Shown here: one piece after another, positions 1 to 9,282 of the stretch
Position numbering within the stretch: the stretch's first letter is position 1
Layout of the letters: each line of letters starts with the position of its first letter
Assembly: GCA_038229055.1 (NCBI GenBank)
Contig: JBBROU010000002.1
Coordinates: forward strand, 32,666-96,665
Direction of reading: 5' to 3'
DNA length: 64,000 nt
Source: JANYJA01 sp038229055
GTDB lineage: Bacteria; Acidobacteriota; Terriglobia; Bryobacterales; Bryobacteraceae
Notes under the pieces: generated by a model
Database searches by the model: none
What the model was told of the DNA's origin: nothing
What the model saw: the letters and a program-made list of their open reading frames with translations, nothing else
Translations under genes and position numbers: made by a program

Positions 1-434
1 CGATCGAACAATCCACGGTGGGGACGCACACGGATTTCGCGAAGCCTTTTCTGCACTTCCAACAATTTCTGCACCGCCGCGGCGTGGTGGTGGTGCTGTC
101 GGATTTTTATGACGACCCCGCGAACATTATCAGGGTTGTGGAGCCGCTGAGATTTCACGGCAACGAGGTGATTCTGTTTCACATTCTGGACCCGCGCGAG
201 ATCCGGCCGGTCTTCAACGATCCGATTCTGCTGGTTGATATGGAAGATAAGTCGAGCCTCGAAGTCACGCCCGATTATGCCCGCGTGGAATACCGCGCGA
301 AGATGGACGCGCACATTACGGCGCTGCGCGACAAGGCGAAGGCGGCAGGCCTCGATTATTTTCTGATGAACACCGCGCGCCCGCTGGATGAAGGGCTGCG
401 CGAATATCTGACTATCCGGCAGGGGAGGCTCTAG
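1..434 (+). CDS. DUF58 domain protein, C-terminal part (5' end outside window)
   Basis: The reading frame is already open at base 3 and ends at a TAG at 432-434, so only the last ~143 codons are present. The segment has the late vWA-like fold of DUF58 proteins: a hydrophobic VVVVLSDF strand, a following EVILFHILDPREI strand, and a C-terminal DYFLMNTARPLDEGLREYL stretch. DUF58 proteins usually sit between a MoxR AAA+ ATPase and membrane vWA proteins; the next two genes fit that pattern, and the one-base gap to the next start suggests translational coupling. The exact role of the family (envelope or stress related, chaperone-like) is not known well enough to say more. Confidence 0.85.
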   Translation, partial: IEQSTVGTHTDFAKPFLHFQQFLHRRGVVVVLSDFYDDPANIIRVVEPLRFHGNEVILFHILDPREIRPVFNDPILLVDMEDKSSLEVTPDYARVEYRAKMDAHITALRDKAKAAGLDYFLMNTARPLDEGLREYLTIRQGRL

Positions 435-435
435 C

Positions 436-2439
436 GTGGGCTTTCTCGCGCCTGCATTTCTGGGCGGCCTGTTGGCTGTCGGGCTGCCGATCTATCTGCA
501 CTTGCTGCGGCAACACAAGTCGACGCCGCTGCCGTTTAGCTCGCTCATGTTTTTCGAGCGCCGCACGCAGAGTTCCATCAAACACCGGCGCCTGCGATAT
601 CTGCTGCTGTTCGCGCTGCGCACTGCGCTGCTTATCTTGATAGCGATTGCGTTCGCGCGTCCGTTCATCAATTCGTCGACGGTGGCTTCGGCGCAAGGCG
701 GAAAGAATCTTGCATTGGCATTCGACGACTCATTCAGCATGCGGCAGGGCGACAGGCTGGCGCAGGCGAAACGCGCGGCACTCAGCACGATCGACGCGAT
801 GCGAACCGAAGACCGGGCGCAGCTATTTCTGCTGGGCGGAACCACGCGAATTCTAACGGAGATGACGGGCGACAAACCGGCATTGCGCGCGGCTGTGGAG
901 TCGATCGAACCGTCGGATTCAGCAGCTTCCTTCGCGGAGCTATCGCGTATGCTGCGGTCGATGGCGCAGAGCCAGCATGGTCCGGTGGAGGCGCATCTCT
1001 TTTCGGACATGCAGAAATCGTCATTGCCGGGCAGCTTTGCCGATCTGCAACTCGCGAGCGGCATCGATCTGATTCCGCATGCGGCGGCATCGCAAGCGGT
1101 TCCGAATTATACAGTGGAGAATGTGAGTGCGCCGAGGCGTGTTTTCGATCCCAAAAAGGTCCGCGTTACGGTCACGGTGGCGGGGAGCAATACGCCGGCC
1201 GCGAACCGGCGCGTTTCGCTGCTGCTAAATAGCAAGTTGGTGGAGACGAAGACGATCGCGGTCCCGGCGAACGGACGCGCAACCATCGAGTTTCTGACCC
1301 TTGAAGCACCATACGGTCTGAATCGCGGCGAAGCGCGCATCGATGCGGCGGACACGTTCCCGGCAGACGATCATTTCAATTTTTCCGTGGAGCGCGCCGA
1401 TCCGCGGCCCGCGCTTTTTATTCATGACGCTAGAAACACGCGGGACTTGTTGTATTTCCGAACGGCGCTCGAAGCATCGAATGAGCCCGCGTTCACGCTG
1501 GAACCGCTGGCGGTAGAGCAATCGGCCAATGTTTCGCCGGGCAAATACGCTTTTGTCGTGATCTCGGATGTCGGCACCGTGCCGCCGAAGTTGGAAGATG
1601 CGCTGAAGGGTTATGTGAAGAACGGCGGGTCGGTGCTGGTTTCATTGGGCAAGAACTCGGTGCGCCGCGTGCCGGTAGCGGACTTTGCAACGAACGGAAC
1701 GCGCTATGCGTCGCCGGAAGGGGATCGCTTCGAGTCGGTAACCATGGTGGACGCGACCCATCCCGCTTTGAATCGCACGGGCAACTGGCAAGGCATCAAG
1801 TTTTATCAGACGGTGGCGGTCAATGCGGAGACGTACCGCGTGCTGGCACGGCTTTCGGACGGATCGCCGCTGCTGGTCGAAAAGGCACTGGGCGGAGGAC
1901 GCGTGCTGGTGTTCGCGTCGACATTCGACAATGTCGCCAACGACTTTCCACTGCAGCCGGCCTTCGTGCCGTTCGTGGAACAAACGGCGCATTATCTGGG
2001 TGGAGTGGAAGCGGCGCCGCCGAACTATACGGTTGGCTCGTACGTGGATCTGCGCACGGCGGGAGAGCCGGGCGGTTCGGTGGAAGTGATCGGGCCGGAC
2101 GGCCAGCGGGCGCTTTCGCTTTCCGAAGCGGCGCGCGCGCGCAATCTGGCTTTGGTGAGAGAAGGCTTTTACGATGTCCGGCGTACGAATGGAAAACACG
2201 AACTGGCGGCGGTAAATCCGGATCGTCGCGAATCCGATCTGTCGCTGATTCCGGCGGAAACTTTGGCGCTGTGGAAAAATACAGGAAATGCAAGCGCTGA
2301 AAGTTCCGCGCCGGGCCAAGCCGCCTCACAGCACAAAATCGATTTCTGGTGGTACGTTCTGCTTATGGGCCTGATCGTGGCTGTGGCGGAATCGGTATTG
2401 GGCAATCGCCATCTTACTCTCGATAAGGAGACTGCATGA
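436..2439 (+). CDS. BatA/vWA-domain membrane protein
   Basis: GTG start one base after the preceding stop. Residues 1-80 form the N-terminal BatA-type module: a membrane segment at about 5-24, a basic stretch with RRLRYLLLFALRTALL, and a second membrane segment at about 56-74. A von Willebrand A domain follows, with the metal-site motif D-x-S-x-S at 97-101 (DDSFS). The middle is a large periplasmic-looking region including a glutamine-amidotransferase-like segment (LEDALKGYVKNGGSVLVSLG), and one membrane segment lies near the C-terminus (about 635-655). Such proteins are the membrane partners of MoxR/DUF58 systems. The stop overlaps the next start by four bases (ATGA). Confidence 0.88.
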   Translation: MGFLAPAFLGGLLAVGLPIYLHLLRQHKSTPLPFSSLMFFERRTQSSIKHRRLRYLLLFALRTALLILIAIAFARPFINSSTVASAQGGKNLALAFDDSFSMRQGDRLAQAKRAALSTIDAMRTEDRAQLFLLGGTTRILTEMTGDKPALRAAVESIEPSDSAASFAELSRMLRSMAQSQHGPVEAHLFSDMQKSSLPGSFADLQLASGIDLIPHAAASQAVPNYTVENVSAPRRVFDPKKVRVTVTVAGSNTPAANRRVSLLLNSKLVETKTIAVPANGRATIEFLTLEAPYGLNRGEARIDAADTFPADDHFNFSVERADPRPALFIHDARNTRDLLYFRTALEASNEPAFTLEPLAVEQSANVSPGKYAFVVISDVGTVPPKLEDALKGYVKNGGSVLVSLGKNSVRRVPVADFATNGTRYASPEGDRFESVTMVDATHPALNRTGNWQGIKFYQTVAVNAETYRVLARLSDGSPLLVEKALGGGRVLVFASTFDNVANDFPLQPAFVPFVEQTAHYLGGVEAAPPNYTVGSYVDLRTAGEPGGSVEVIGPDGQRALSLSEAARARNLALVREGFYDVRRTNGKHELAAVNPDRRESDLSLIPAETLALWKNTGNASAESSAPGQAASQHKIDFWWYVLLMGLIVAVAESVLGNRHLTLDKETA

Positions 2440-5400
2440 ATCCGCTTCAGGGACTTACCGAATATCTTGCACGGCTTGAGCGCAAGCTTCGGATGCTGGC
2501 GCTAACGCGCGGCACGGCAGTGTTGTTTGCGGCGGCATTGGTCGTGACCGTTGTGCTGGTGGTGATCATCAATCAGTTCTCCTTCTCGGATCCAAGCGTC
2601 TTTTGGGCGCGGGTGCTGCTTTACTTCGCTATTGCCGGGGCGATCGCAGGCGGTCTCGTGTTCCCGTTACTACGTCTGAACCGGAGACGCGCGGCGCGCG
2701 ATGCCGAAGCGAAGTTTCCGCAATTTGAGCAGCGGCTGCTGACTTTCACCGAGAGACAGCGGCAGAATGCGGCGGATCCGTTCCTGCCATTGCTCGCCGC
2801 GGACGCTCTCGACGTCGCTAACAAAACCAGTGCCCATGAAGTGGTCGAGACACGGCGAATCGTCAGTTTTGCGTCGATCGGAGCGGTTGCGGGCGTGGTG
2901 CTGTTGTGGCTGATCGTGTCGGGGCCGGGATTCCTGGGCTATGGGACTTCCCTGCTCTGGGGCGCGTATCCGAAAGAAACTCGCAAGCCCTTCTATGACA
3001 TTCGCGTGGAACCGGGGAACCGGCTGATCCGGCGGCGTTCGGATCAATCGGTAATTGCTCACTTGAGCGGGTTTGAATCGCCGCTAGTCAGTGTGTTCGC
3101 GCGTTACGCCAGTTCGAGTAAGTGGGAGCAAGCGGCGATGCAGCCTTCGCCGGGCGCGGGTGGTTACGAATTTGTGTTTGCCGCGGTGCCGGAGAACGTG
3201 GAGTATTACGTGGAAGCGGGCGGCGTGAAGTCGAGCACTTACAAGCTCAGCGTGCTTGACTTACCGGCCGTCAAGAATATTCGCGTGACTTATCACTATC
3301 CCGTGTGGACAGGTCTCGGTTCGCAAGTCGAAGATCCGGGCGGCGACCTTCGCGCGGCGCAAGGGACATCCGCCGATGTCGAGATTGAAACCGACCGGCC
3401 GCTGGCGCAAGCGAGTTTGCTGCTGGAAGACGGCAGCAAGATCGAGCTGAAGAGCGCGGCTCCGGCGAAGCTGACGGCGCGAGTTCCCATCGAGAAGGAC
3501 GGCACCTATCACGTGGCTACACCAGAGCAGAGCGAGATGGTGCGGCTCAGCGACGATTATTTCATTGAGGCGCGCAAGGTATCGCCGCCGACCATTTCTA
3601 TCCTGAAACCGGGAAAAGATGCAAAGGTGAGCCCGATCGAGGAAGTGACCGTTGCGCTCTCGGGCAAAGGCGAATTTGGCCTGCAGGCATTGGATCTGCA
3701 CTATTCAGTGAATGGCGCGCCGGAGAAAACGGTCAATTTGCTGAAGGGCAAGGGCGCGAAGGAGAGTCAGCAATCCACGACGCTCGCGCTGGAAGATTTC
3801 AAGCTGGTGCCGGGCGACATCGTGAGTCTCTATGGCACGGCGCGTGACGGGCGCGTCACTACGAAGAGCGATATTTACTTCATCGAGGCCCAGCCATTCG
3901 AGAAGGAATATTCACAGGCACAGTCTGCCGGCGGCGGGGGCGACGCTGAAGACCAGGGCCCGAAGATTTCAGACCGGCAAAAGGAAATCATCGCGGCGAC
4001 TTGGAACCAAGTGAAGGGCGGCGCGGGGCAGGCGATGCCGGCGGGAGAGAACGCGAAGTTCCTGTCGGGCGTGCAATCGAAGCTGAAAGACGCGGCGCAG
4101 ACGCTCGCCGATCGCATGAAGGCGCGGCAGATGGCGGGCGCGAATCCGGCGTTCCAGGCGTTCGTGGAGAACATGGAGAAGGCGGTCGCCTCGATGGGTC
4201 CGGCAACGGAGCAACTGCGCGCGACCAAGTTCCAGGATGCGCTGGGGCCGGAGCAGAAGTCGCTGCAGTATCTGCTGCGAGCGGAAGCTATCTTCCGGCA
4301 GGTGCAGGTGGCATTCGGCAAGGCGGGTGGAGGGGGCGGCGGAGGCGGTGGCCGCGACCTCGAGAACATGTTCAATCTCGAACTTGATACGGAAAAAAAT
4401 CAGTACGAGAGCGGGCAGCAATCGGCATCCGAACAGAAACAGAAGAAGATTGACGAGGCACTGCAGAAGCTGGCGGAACTGGCGCGAAGGCAGCAGCAGT
4501 TGGCCGACCAGCAGCGGAACAATCAGCAATCCGTGCAGCAGCGTTGGCAGCAGGAGATGCTGCGTCGCGAGGCGGAAGAGCTGAAGCGGCAAATGGAAGA
4601 ACTGGCGCAGAACAGTCCGCAGCAGGGTCAGGAATCGCAGCAAGGGCAGCAAGGCCAGCAGTCGCAATCGCAATCGGGTCAGGGGCAAGGGGGGCAGAGC
4701 AGCAAGAGCCAGGGACAAAGGCAGAAACAGCAACAACAACAGAGTCAGGCCCAGGGCGGGCAGCAGCAACAGGGAGAACAGCAGCCGCAACTTGCGCGAA
4801 GAGATCCGCAGCAGACGCAAACATTAGAAGAAGCGCTGCAGCGCCTATCGGAAGCGACGCGCGATATGAGCGGAGCGTCGTCGGCACAGCAACGCGGTCA
4901 GCAATCGGGTCAGCAGTCCGAGCAAAAGCCCGGGCAACAGGGACAAGGGGAAGCCCAGGCAAGGCGGGCTGCTGAGCGGTTGCAAGAGGCGCGGCAGATG
5001 CTGGAAGCGATGCGTAAGCAGGAGACGGGCAACCAGGTTTCCGATCTGGCGCACCGTGCACAGCAGCTTGCGACGCAACAGCAGGATTTCGACAACCGGA
5101 TGCGCCGGAACTTTTCCGGGATGGACCCGGCGGCGCGCACGGCCGAGCAGAACAGGCAACTTTCCGAGCAGATGGCGCAAGAAAAGCAGCAAATGCTGAA
5201 CGAGCTGTCCGCGCTGGAGAAACAGTTGCAGCAGGCGGCGCGGGATTTGGCTTCGACCCAGCGGGAGGCCTCGGCGAAGTTGCGCGACAGCATCGGGCAG
5301 TTGCAGCAGAACGAACTGCAATCGCGGATGAAGTGGACCGTGGATTTCCTGAAGCGTGGCCTCGGTTCGTACGCGGTGATGCGGGAGGCGCCGGTGACGC

Positions 5401-6209
5401 AAGGGCTGCGAGAGTTGAGCGAACGGCTGCGTGATGCCCAGAGCGCGATGGGGAAGTCGAACCCACAGCAAGAGGCGGGGCAGCAGGCACTTGCGCAGGC
5501 GGAGCGATTGCGGCAGCAGGTGGAACAGATGGGTCGCGCGCCGGGGCAGCAAGCTGGACGCCAGCCGGGACAAAAGGGCGGGGATCAGCCTGGAAAACAA
5601 AGTGGGAAACAGCCCGGCGAACAGCCTGGAGAACAGCCGGGCGGACAGCAAGCAGGCCAGAGTAGTGGACAACAGGGGCAAGCCGGACAGCAAGGCCAAG
5701 GAGGCCAGGGGCAGGGCGGACAGCAGTCGGCGAGCGGAAGGCAGCCGGGTGATCAATCCGGTCAAGGCGCGCGGCAGGGCGGTTCCTTCGGAAGCACGGC
5801 GGTGGGCGGCCATTATGGCGCGGCGGGCAACGGCGGGTGGGATGCGCGCAACATGGGCGACTGGCAAGCGCCCGATCCGGCAACGGTTGCGCGCAACTAC
5901 AACGATCTGGTTCGAGATTTGGGAAGGCTGCAGCAATCGGTTCGCAACGATCCGGAAATATCGGGGGAAATTCAAGATTTGATGCGGGAGTTGCAGCGCG
6001 TCGATCCGCGCAAGTTCACCGAAAACCCGCGGCTGATTGAAGAATTGCAGACGCGTGTGCTGGCTCAGGTGGAGCAGATCGAGCTGATGCTGCGACGCAA
6101 GGTCGACGGACAGGCAGGCAGTGTCCGCAGCACGACGCCGCAAGCCGTTCCGCCGGGGTACAGTAGCGCGGTAGCGGAATATTTTCGGAAATTGAGTAAA
6201 GACCGCTAG
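2436..6209 (+). CDS. Giant Gln-rich membrane protein, DUF4175-like
   Basis: 1257 codons. Three hydrophobic segments lie at about 24-46, 54-78 and 145-165, followed by a periplasmic beta-rich region (about 190-485) with repeated Ig-like strands. The C-terminal half (about 510-1130) is extreme: long Gln/Gly/Ser/Glu-rich, coiled-coil-forming stretches with tracts of GQQ-type repeats and one run of eight or more glycines near residue 632. The last ~100 residues return to a normal helical composition. It resembles the DUF4175-type proteins that close MoxR-DUF58-vWA operons in Acidobacteriota and Planctomycetota. Function unknown; architecture suggests a membrane-anchored extended scaffold. The antisense strand is open over long spans because of the codon bias and is not coding. 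Confidence 0.85.
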   Translation: MNPLQGLTEYLARLERKLRMLALTRGTAVLFAAALVVTVVLVVIINQFSFSDPSVFWARVLLYFAIAGAIAGGLVFPLLRLNRRRAARDAEAKFPQFEQRLLTFTERQRQNAADPFLPLLAADALDVANKTSAHEVVETRRIVSFASIGAVAGVVLLWLIVSGPGFLGYGTSLLWGAYPKETRKPFYDIRVEPGNRLIRRRSDQSVIAHLSGFESPLVSVFARYASSSKWEQAAMQPSPGAGGYEFVFAAVPENVEYYVEAGGVKSSTYKLSVLDLPAVKNIRVTYHYPVWTGLGSQVEDPGGDLRAAQGTSADVEIETDRPLAQASLLLEDGSKIELKSAAPAKLTARVPIEKDGTYHVATPEQSEMVRLSDDYFIEARKVSPPTISILKPGKDAKVSPIEEVTVALSGKGEFGLQALDLHYSVNGAPEKTVNLLKGKGAKESQQSTTLALEDFKLVPGDIVSLYGTARDGRVTTKSDIYFIEAQPFEKEYSQAQSAGGGGDAEDQGPKISDRQKEIIAATWNQVKGGAGQAMPAGENAKFLSGVQSKLKDAAQTLADRMKARQMAGANPAFQAFVENMEKAVASMGPATEQLRATKFQDALGPEQKSLQYLLRAEAIFRQVQVAFGKAGGGGGGGGGRDLENMFNLELDTEKNQYESGQQSASEQKQKKIDEALQKLAELARRQQQLADQQRNNQQSVQQRWQQEMLRREAEELKRQMEELAQNSPQQGQESQQGQQGQQSQSQSGQGQGGQSSKSQGQRQKQQQQQSQAQGGQQQQGEQQPQLARRDPQQTQTLEEALQRLSEATRDMSGASSAQQRGQQSGQQSEQKPGQQGQGEAQARRAAERLQEARQMLEAMRKQETGNQVSDLAHRAQQLATQQQDFDNRMRRNFSGMDPAARTAEQNRQLSEQMAQEKQQMLNELSALEKQLQQAARDLASTQREASAKLRDSIGQLQQNELQSRMKWTVDFLKRGLGSYAVMREAPVTQGLRELSERLRDAQSAMGKSNPQQEAGQQALAQAERLRQQVEQMGRAPGQQAGRQPGQKGGDQPGKQSGKQPGEQPGEQPGGQQAGQSSGQQGQAGQQGQGGQGQGGQQSASGRQPGDQSGQGARQGGSFGSTAVGGHYGAAGNGGWDARNMGDWQAPDPATVARNYNDLVRDLGRLQQSVRNDPEISGEIQDLMRELQRVDPRKFTENPRLIEELQTRVLAQVEQIELMLRRKVDGQAGSVRSTTPQAVPPGYSSAVAEYFRKLSKDR

Positions 6210-6210
6210 T

Positions 6211-6637
6211 TTACGTTTGGACGAAATCGCAGGCGGCTACCGAAAAGTTCGGCAGAACATCGGGAATCTGCAGAACATCGCGGCCGCGCAAGATGCGAAA
6301 TGAATCGGGGCTGGAGAAGACGTGCACTTTTTCGGTGTCCGGGTAAAGTATCCAAATTGACCGGGCGCCGGATGCGAAGTAGAAATCGATCTTCCGATCG
6401 AGGCGCTTCGCGGTTTCGGAAGAAACGATTTCGATGCAGACGTCGGGGCTTTCCAGTGTGTCTTGGAGCTCGGCTTTAATAGTCGACCAAGACCTTCAAG
6501 ATTCTCGATTTGACGAGCTCATGCTTGAGGTCAGGCCGGTTGGTCACGATCAGTTCCCCGTAATCCAACTCGTACTTCTTCCCGTCCTCCGGGAAGGAAT
6601 CGAGCTGAGCGACCGTGAACGGGCCTGGCGTGCTCAT
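6211..6637 (-). pseudogene. Broken Uma2-family (DUF820) endonuclease-like gene
   Basis: Read on the minus strand, an ATG at 6637 opens a 53-codon frame typical of the Uma2 N-terminus (FPEDGKKYELDYGELIV) that stops at 6476. Immediately downstream a second frame continues to a TAA at 6211-6213 with the family's C-terminal motifs (PDVCIEIVS, then K-x-D-F-Y, then SIWILYP). The middle of the protein, about 40-60 residues normally holding a PDV strand, is absent and the two halves are out of frame. So there is an internal deletion plus frameshift. The gene lies six bases downstream of the dipeptide epimerase stop and converges on the DUF4175-like gene. Confidence 0.8.
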
Positions 6638-6643
6638 GATGTT

Positions 6644-7735
6644 TTAGGTGTTGCGCACCAATCCCAAACCCGGGCCGCTGGGCAGGATGAGCTTGCCATT
6701 GCGCACGGTGACTCCGGTCCACGGGTCATTCGCGACCAACAAGTTTCCATCGAGATCGGCGTAATCGACCAGTGGGGATAGCTGCGCGGCGGCGGTTACG
6801 GTGACGGAACTGGAGATCATGCAGCCGAGCATCGTCTTCATGCCGAGCGATTTTGCGATCTGAATCATCCGGTAGGCTTCCAGCATGCCGCCGCTTTTAT
6901 CGAGCTTGATGTTTACGCCGTCGAAGGCGTTGGCGAGTTTGGGAATGTCGGAGGGATGGAGGCAGGCTTCATCGGCAATGATCGGCATGTGCACGCGGCT
7001 GCGGACCCAGCGCGTCTCCTCAATCATCGCCGCCGGCATGGGCTGTTCGATGAACTCGACGCCCTGCGTTTCGAGCCAGTTTATCTTGCGAACGGCTTCT
7101 TCTTTGTTGGTCCAGCCTTCATTGGCATCGACGCGCAAGGGTTTCTTGGTGACGGCGCGCACGGCTTCCATGGAGGCTTCATCGCTATCCAGACCCACCT
7201 TAATCTTGAGCACGGGGAACTGGGCGGCTTCTTCGACTTTGGCGCGAGTAGTGGCCGGATTGTCGATGCCGATGGAGAAGGTGGTGATGGGCGCGTCGGC
7301 GGCATCGAGGCCGAAATAGCGGTAGAGGGGGATGCCGAGTTTCTGGCCGGTCCAATCCATGAGGGCGATGTCGAGAGCGGCCTTGGCGGCAAACTGGCCG
7401 GGGACGCGACGGAAGACTTCGGCGAGGATTTTGGAGAACTGGCGCGGGTCGGCTGAGTTCAGATAGGGCTTGAGCGACTCGATGGTTTCCTGCGCGGATT
7501 GGGCGCTTTCTTTGTATCGGATGATGGGGGCGCCTTCGCCGTGACCGGTGAGATTGTCGGCGGTGAAGCGGAGGTGGAGGGTGTCGCGGAAGTCGCTGGA
7601 GGACATTACCGTGGTCCAGGTATGCTTCAGCTTCAGGCGGATGATTTCAGTTTCGACCTGCGACGGCGACGCGGAGGCGAGATTCAGGGCGGCTGAGGCA
7701 GCCAAGGGGAGCTTGAGGGCGTCACGTCTACGCAT
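6644..7735 (-). CDS. Dipeptide epimerase / enolase-superfamily enzyme, exported
   Basis: Member of the mandelate racemase/muconate-lactonizing group of the enolase superfamily, closest in layout to L-Ala-D/L-Glu (dipeptide) epimerases, which act on murein-derived dipeptides. With the start at 7735 the protein has 363 residues and begins with an M-R-R-R-D Tat-like signal and a hydrophobic stretch. Catalytic residues are visible in order: K177-x-K179, D203, E230, D255 (metal ligands) and K277. An upstream in-frame ATG at 7771 exists but would put the signal peptide inside the protein. The gene is divergent from the Xre antitoxin. Substrate specificity cannot be fixed by eye. Confidence 0.87.
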   Translation of the reverse strand: MRRRDALKLPLAASAALNLASASPSQVETEIIRLKLKHTWTTVMSSSDFRDTLHLRFTADNLTGHGEGAPIIRYKESAQSAQETIESLKPYLNSADPRQFSKILAEVFRRVPGQFAAKAALDIALMDWTGQKLGIPLYRYFGLDAADAPITTFSIGIDNPATTRAKVEEAAQFPVLKIKVGLDSDEASMEAVRAVTKKPLRVDANEGWTNKEEAVRKINWLETQGVEFIEQPMPAAMIEETRWVRSRVHMPIIADEACLHPSDIPKLANAFDGVNIKLDKSGGMLEAYRMIQIAKSLGMKTMLGCMISSSVTVTAAAQLSPLVDYADLDGNLLVANDPWTGVTVRNGKLILPSGPGLGLVRNT

Positions 7736-7761
7736 GTCGGGTCCGATACGGTTATTATAGT

Positions 7762-7803
7762 CTGGTATCAACTGAATAGGTTGGTGTGGTATGTTGATAC
7801 CAG
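7762..7803. promoter_or_regulatory. Inverted-repeat operator of the Xre/RES toxin-antitoxin operon
   Basis: A perfect 11-base inverted repeat: CTGGTATCAAC at 7762-7772 and GTTGATACCAG at 7793-7803, separated by 20 bases. The right arm begins at the G of the antitoxin ATG (7791-7793). A -10-like TATTAT/TATAGT lies at 7753-7761, directly left of the left arm. The geometry (arms about three helical turns apart, around the start site) is that expected for autorepression by a dimeric antitoxin, known for other Xre/RES pairs. Binding itself is inference. Confidence 0.75.
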
Positions 7804-8249
7804 CGGAGAATGAATTGGTTGAGACGAAGGAAATAGTGGACGTGCTGGGCGGAAGGCAGACATTCGGCGGTGTCCGCTTCTCGATTGTGGATCTGAATCA
7901 CGCGGTGTCGGAAGGGCTGCCGAAAGCGACTCTGCGGAATACGGTGAGGCACGTCTTCACGGATGCGGGCGATCAACTGCGAGCGATGTACAAGGTTGTT
8001 CCCGAGGCCACTTTCAAGCGGCGGCGGGACCGCTTAAGCGCGGCGGAAAGCGAACGCACGGAAAGGCTGGCACGGGTGGTGGCGACGGCTGAACATGTTT
8101 GGGGACCGGGCGAAGATGCGCAAGTGTTCCTGACGACCGCGCATCCGGAATTGGGTGGGAAGACGCCGATGGAAGCGGCGCTCACCGAGCTGGGAGCCCG
8201 GCACACCGAAGAGGTTCTTTTCAAGATTCTGTATGGGCTCCCCGCGTAG
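7791..8249 (+). CDS. Antitoxin, Xre/MbcA/ParS (DUF2384) family
   Basis: 152 residues. The C-terminal ~55 residues carry the DUF2384 toxin-binding domain (HPELGGKTPMEAALTELG followed by a helix), the hallmark of Xre antitoxins paired with RES toxins. The middle part, about residues 55-90, contains a basic helix region (KRRRDRLSAAESERTERL). It neutralises the downstream toxin and probably represses its own promoter through the inverted repeat that covers its start codon. It overlaps the toxin gene by 17 bases, so the two are translationally coupled. Confidence 0.9.
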   Translation: MLIPAENELVETKEIVDVLGGRQTFGGVRFSIVDLNHAVSEGLPKATLRNTVRHVFTDAGDQLRAMYKVVPEATFKRRRDRLSAAESERTERLARVVATAEHVWGPGEDAQVFLTTAHPELGGKTPMEAALTELGARHTEEVLFKILYGLPA

Positions 8250-8715
8250 CTTTCCGCTGCGCGCCTGGAGGATCGCTGATTCGCGGGTGCCAATTGCGGA
8301 CGGAACGGGCGCGGCGCGTTATGGAGGCCGCTGGAATTCACCGGGGCGCTGGGTGATCTATGCCGCGGAAACCTATGCAGGTGCGCTGATCGAGAAGATG
8401 GTCCACAGCAACATCGGGAGGATCCCAAAGGGGCAACAGTGCCGCGAGATCTCGATTCCGGCGGACGTGAGCGCGGAAGAGGTGACAGCGGCGGAGATTC
8501 CGGAGTTTGCGGCGGAGGACGAGGAGCTGAGCCGGGAGTTTGGGAATGTCTGGTGTGATTCCAAGCGATCCGCGGTGCTTTGGGTGCCTTCGGTGGTGGC
8601 GCGCGGGGAGCGGAACGTGGTGATCCATCAGATGCATCCGGAGTTTAAGAGGATTTCGTTCGGGGTTCCGGAGCCGGTGATTTGGGACCGGCGGCTGTTT
8701 TTGAGACCGGAGTAA
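8233..8715 (+). CDS. RES-domain toxin (NAD+-depleting type)
   Basis: 160 residues from the ATG at 8233; longer in-frame forms would run through the antitoxin gene. The RES core is visible: W12-R13 near the N-terminus, the G-A-A-R-Y-G-G-R-W-N motif at 26-35, Y43 and E46 in the next helix, and S120 in LWVPSVVARGE. R33, E46 and S120 are the likely residues behind the family name. Characterised RES toxins degrade NAD+ in an ART-like fold. The domain is full length with no disruption, so this pair may be active. Confidence 0.9.
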   Translation: MGSPRSFPLRAWRIADSRVPIADGTGAARYGGRWNSPGRWVIYAAETYAGALIEKMVHSNIGRIPKGQQCREISIPADVSAEEVTAAEIPEFAAEDEELSREFGNVWCDSKRSAVLWVPSVVARGERNVVIHQMHPEFKRISFGVPEPVIWDRRLFLRPE

Positions 8716-9282
8716 GTCATATTGCTGCCACTGCTTCGCAGCGACGCGGGCTGCATATGCACGACGCCGAGCGAATCGCGTGGACTGCGCTGTCACCGGC
8801 ACTGGAGCTGGGTTTCTGTTCATCTAAACGTACCGCTATACGTTGAGCAAGTAGACGTGATTGATCGCTACACGGGAGGGCCAATGGTAAAGGTTCTTTT
8901 GGCCTACCGCACCATTGGGATGTCGGTCACGCCTGTCCATGCCTTTACTCCCGAATGCCGGTACTCCCGAAGTCCAGTACTACGGCGTCGGCCGTTTTCG
9001 ACGCGTACCTGCTGCCCATTCGGAACCGCATTGCACATGCGTTGACTGGATCCGGAGATCTGGGCTATTCGATAGATAATGCCTCCGATCTCCAGAACGT
9101 TTTTCACTGGTTTCCACTGAAGTGCATGGTAAGGCGCACCCTGAAAAATGAGTTCTCGAGCGAATTCATGCCCTGATGGCGCGATGACGGCGCATTCGAT
9201 CTGGCCGAGGAAGAGAAGCAAAAGGCTGCGTGACGAGCTCCGATGCCGGGCGACCGGCACGTGCCCGTTCGCATTTCGCAGG
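8716..9282. other. Gene-poor stretch with no supported gene
   Basis: About 570 bases between the RES toxin and the GNAT remnant. The longest open frame with some protein-like character is on the minus strand (8904-9308): a hydrophobic LLLLFLG stretch and a segment reading ELIFQGAPYHALQWKPVKN, then degenerate arginine-rich sequence. I do not recognise it, it lacks a good ribosome-binding site, and its N-terminal part looks non-coding. It may be another remnant in this accessory stretch. Confidence 0.4.

Noticed and set aside
4600..5760. Possible CRISPR or tandem repeat array
   Set aside because: The short CAGGG-type repeats are in frame with a Gln/Gly-rich coding sequence and have no constant repeat-spacer length.
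4372..6143. Long open frames on the minus strand over the Q-rich gene (up to ~500 codons)
   Set aside because: They arise from the repeated CAG/GGC codons of the sense gene; translations are low-complexity Pro/Ala/Leu/Arg with no domain.
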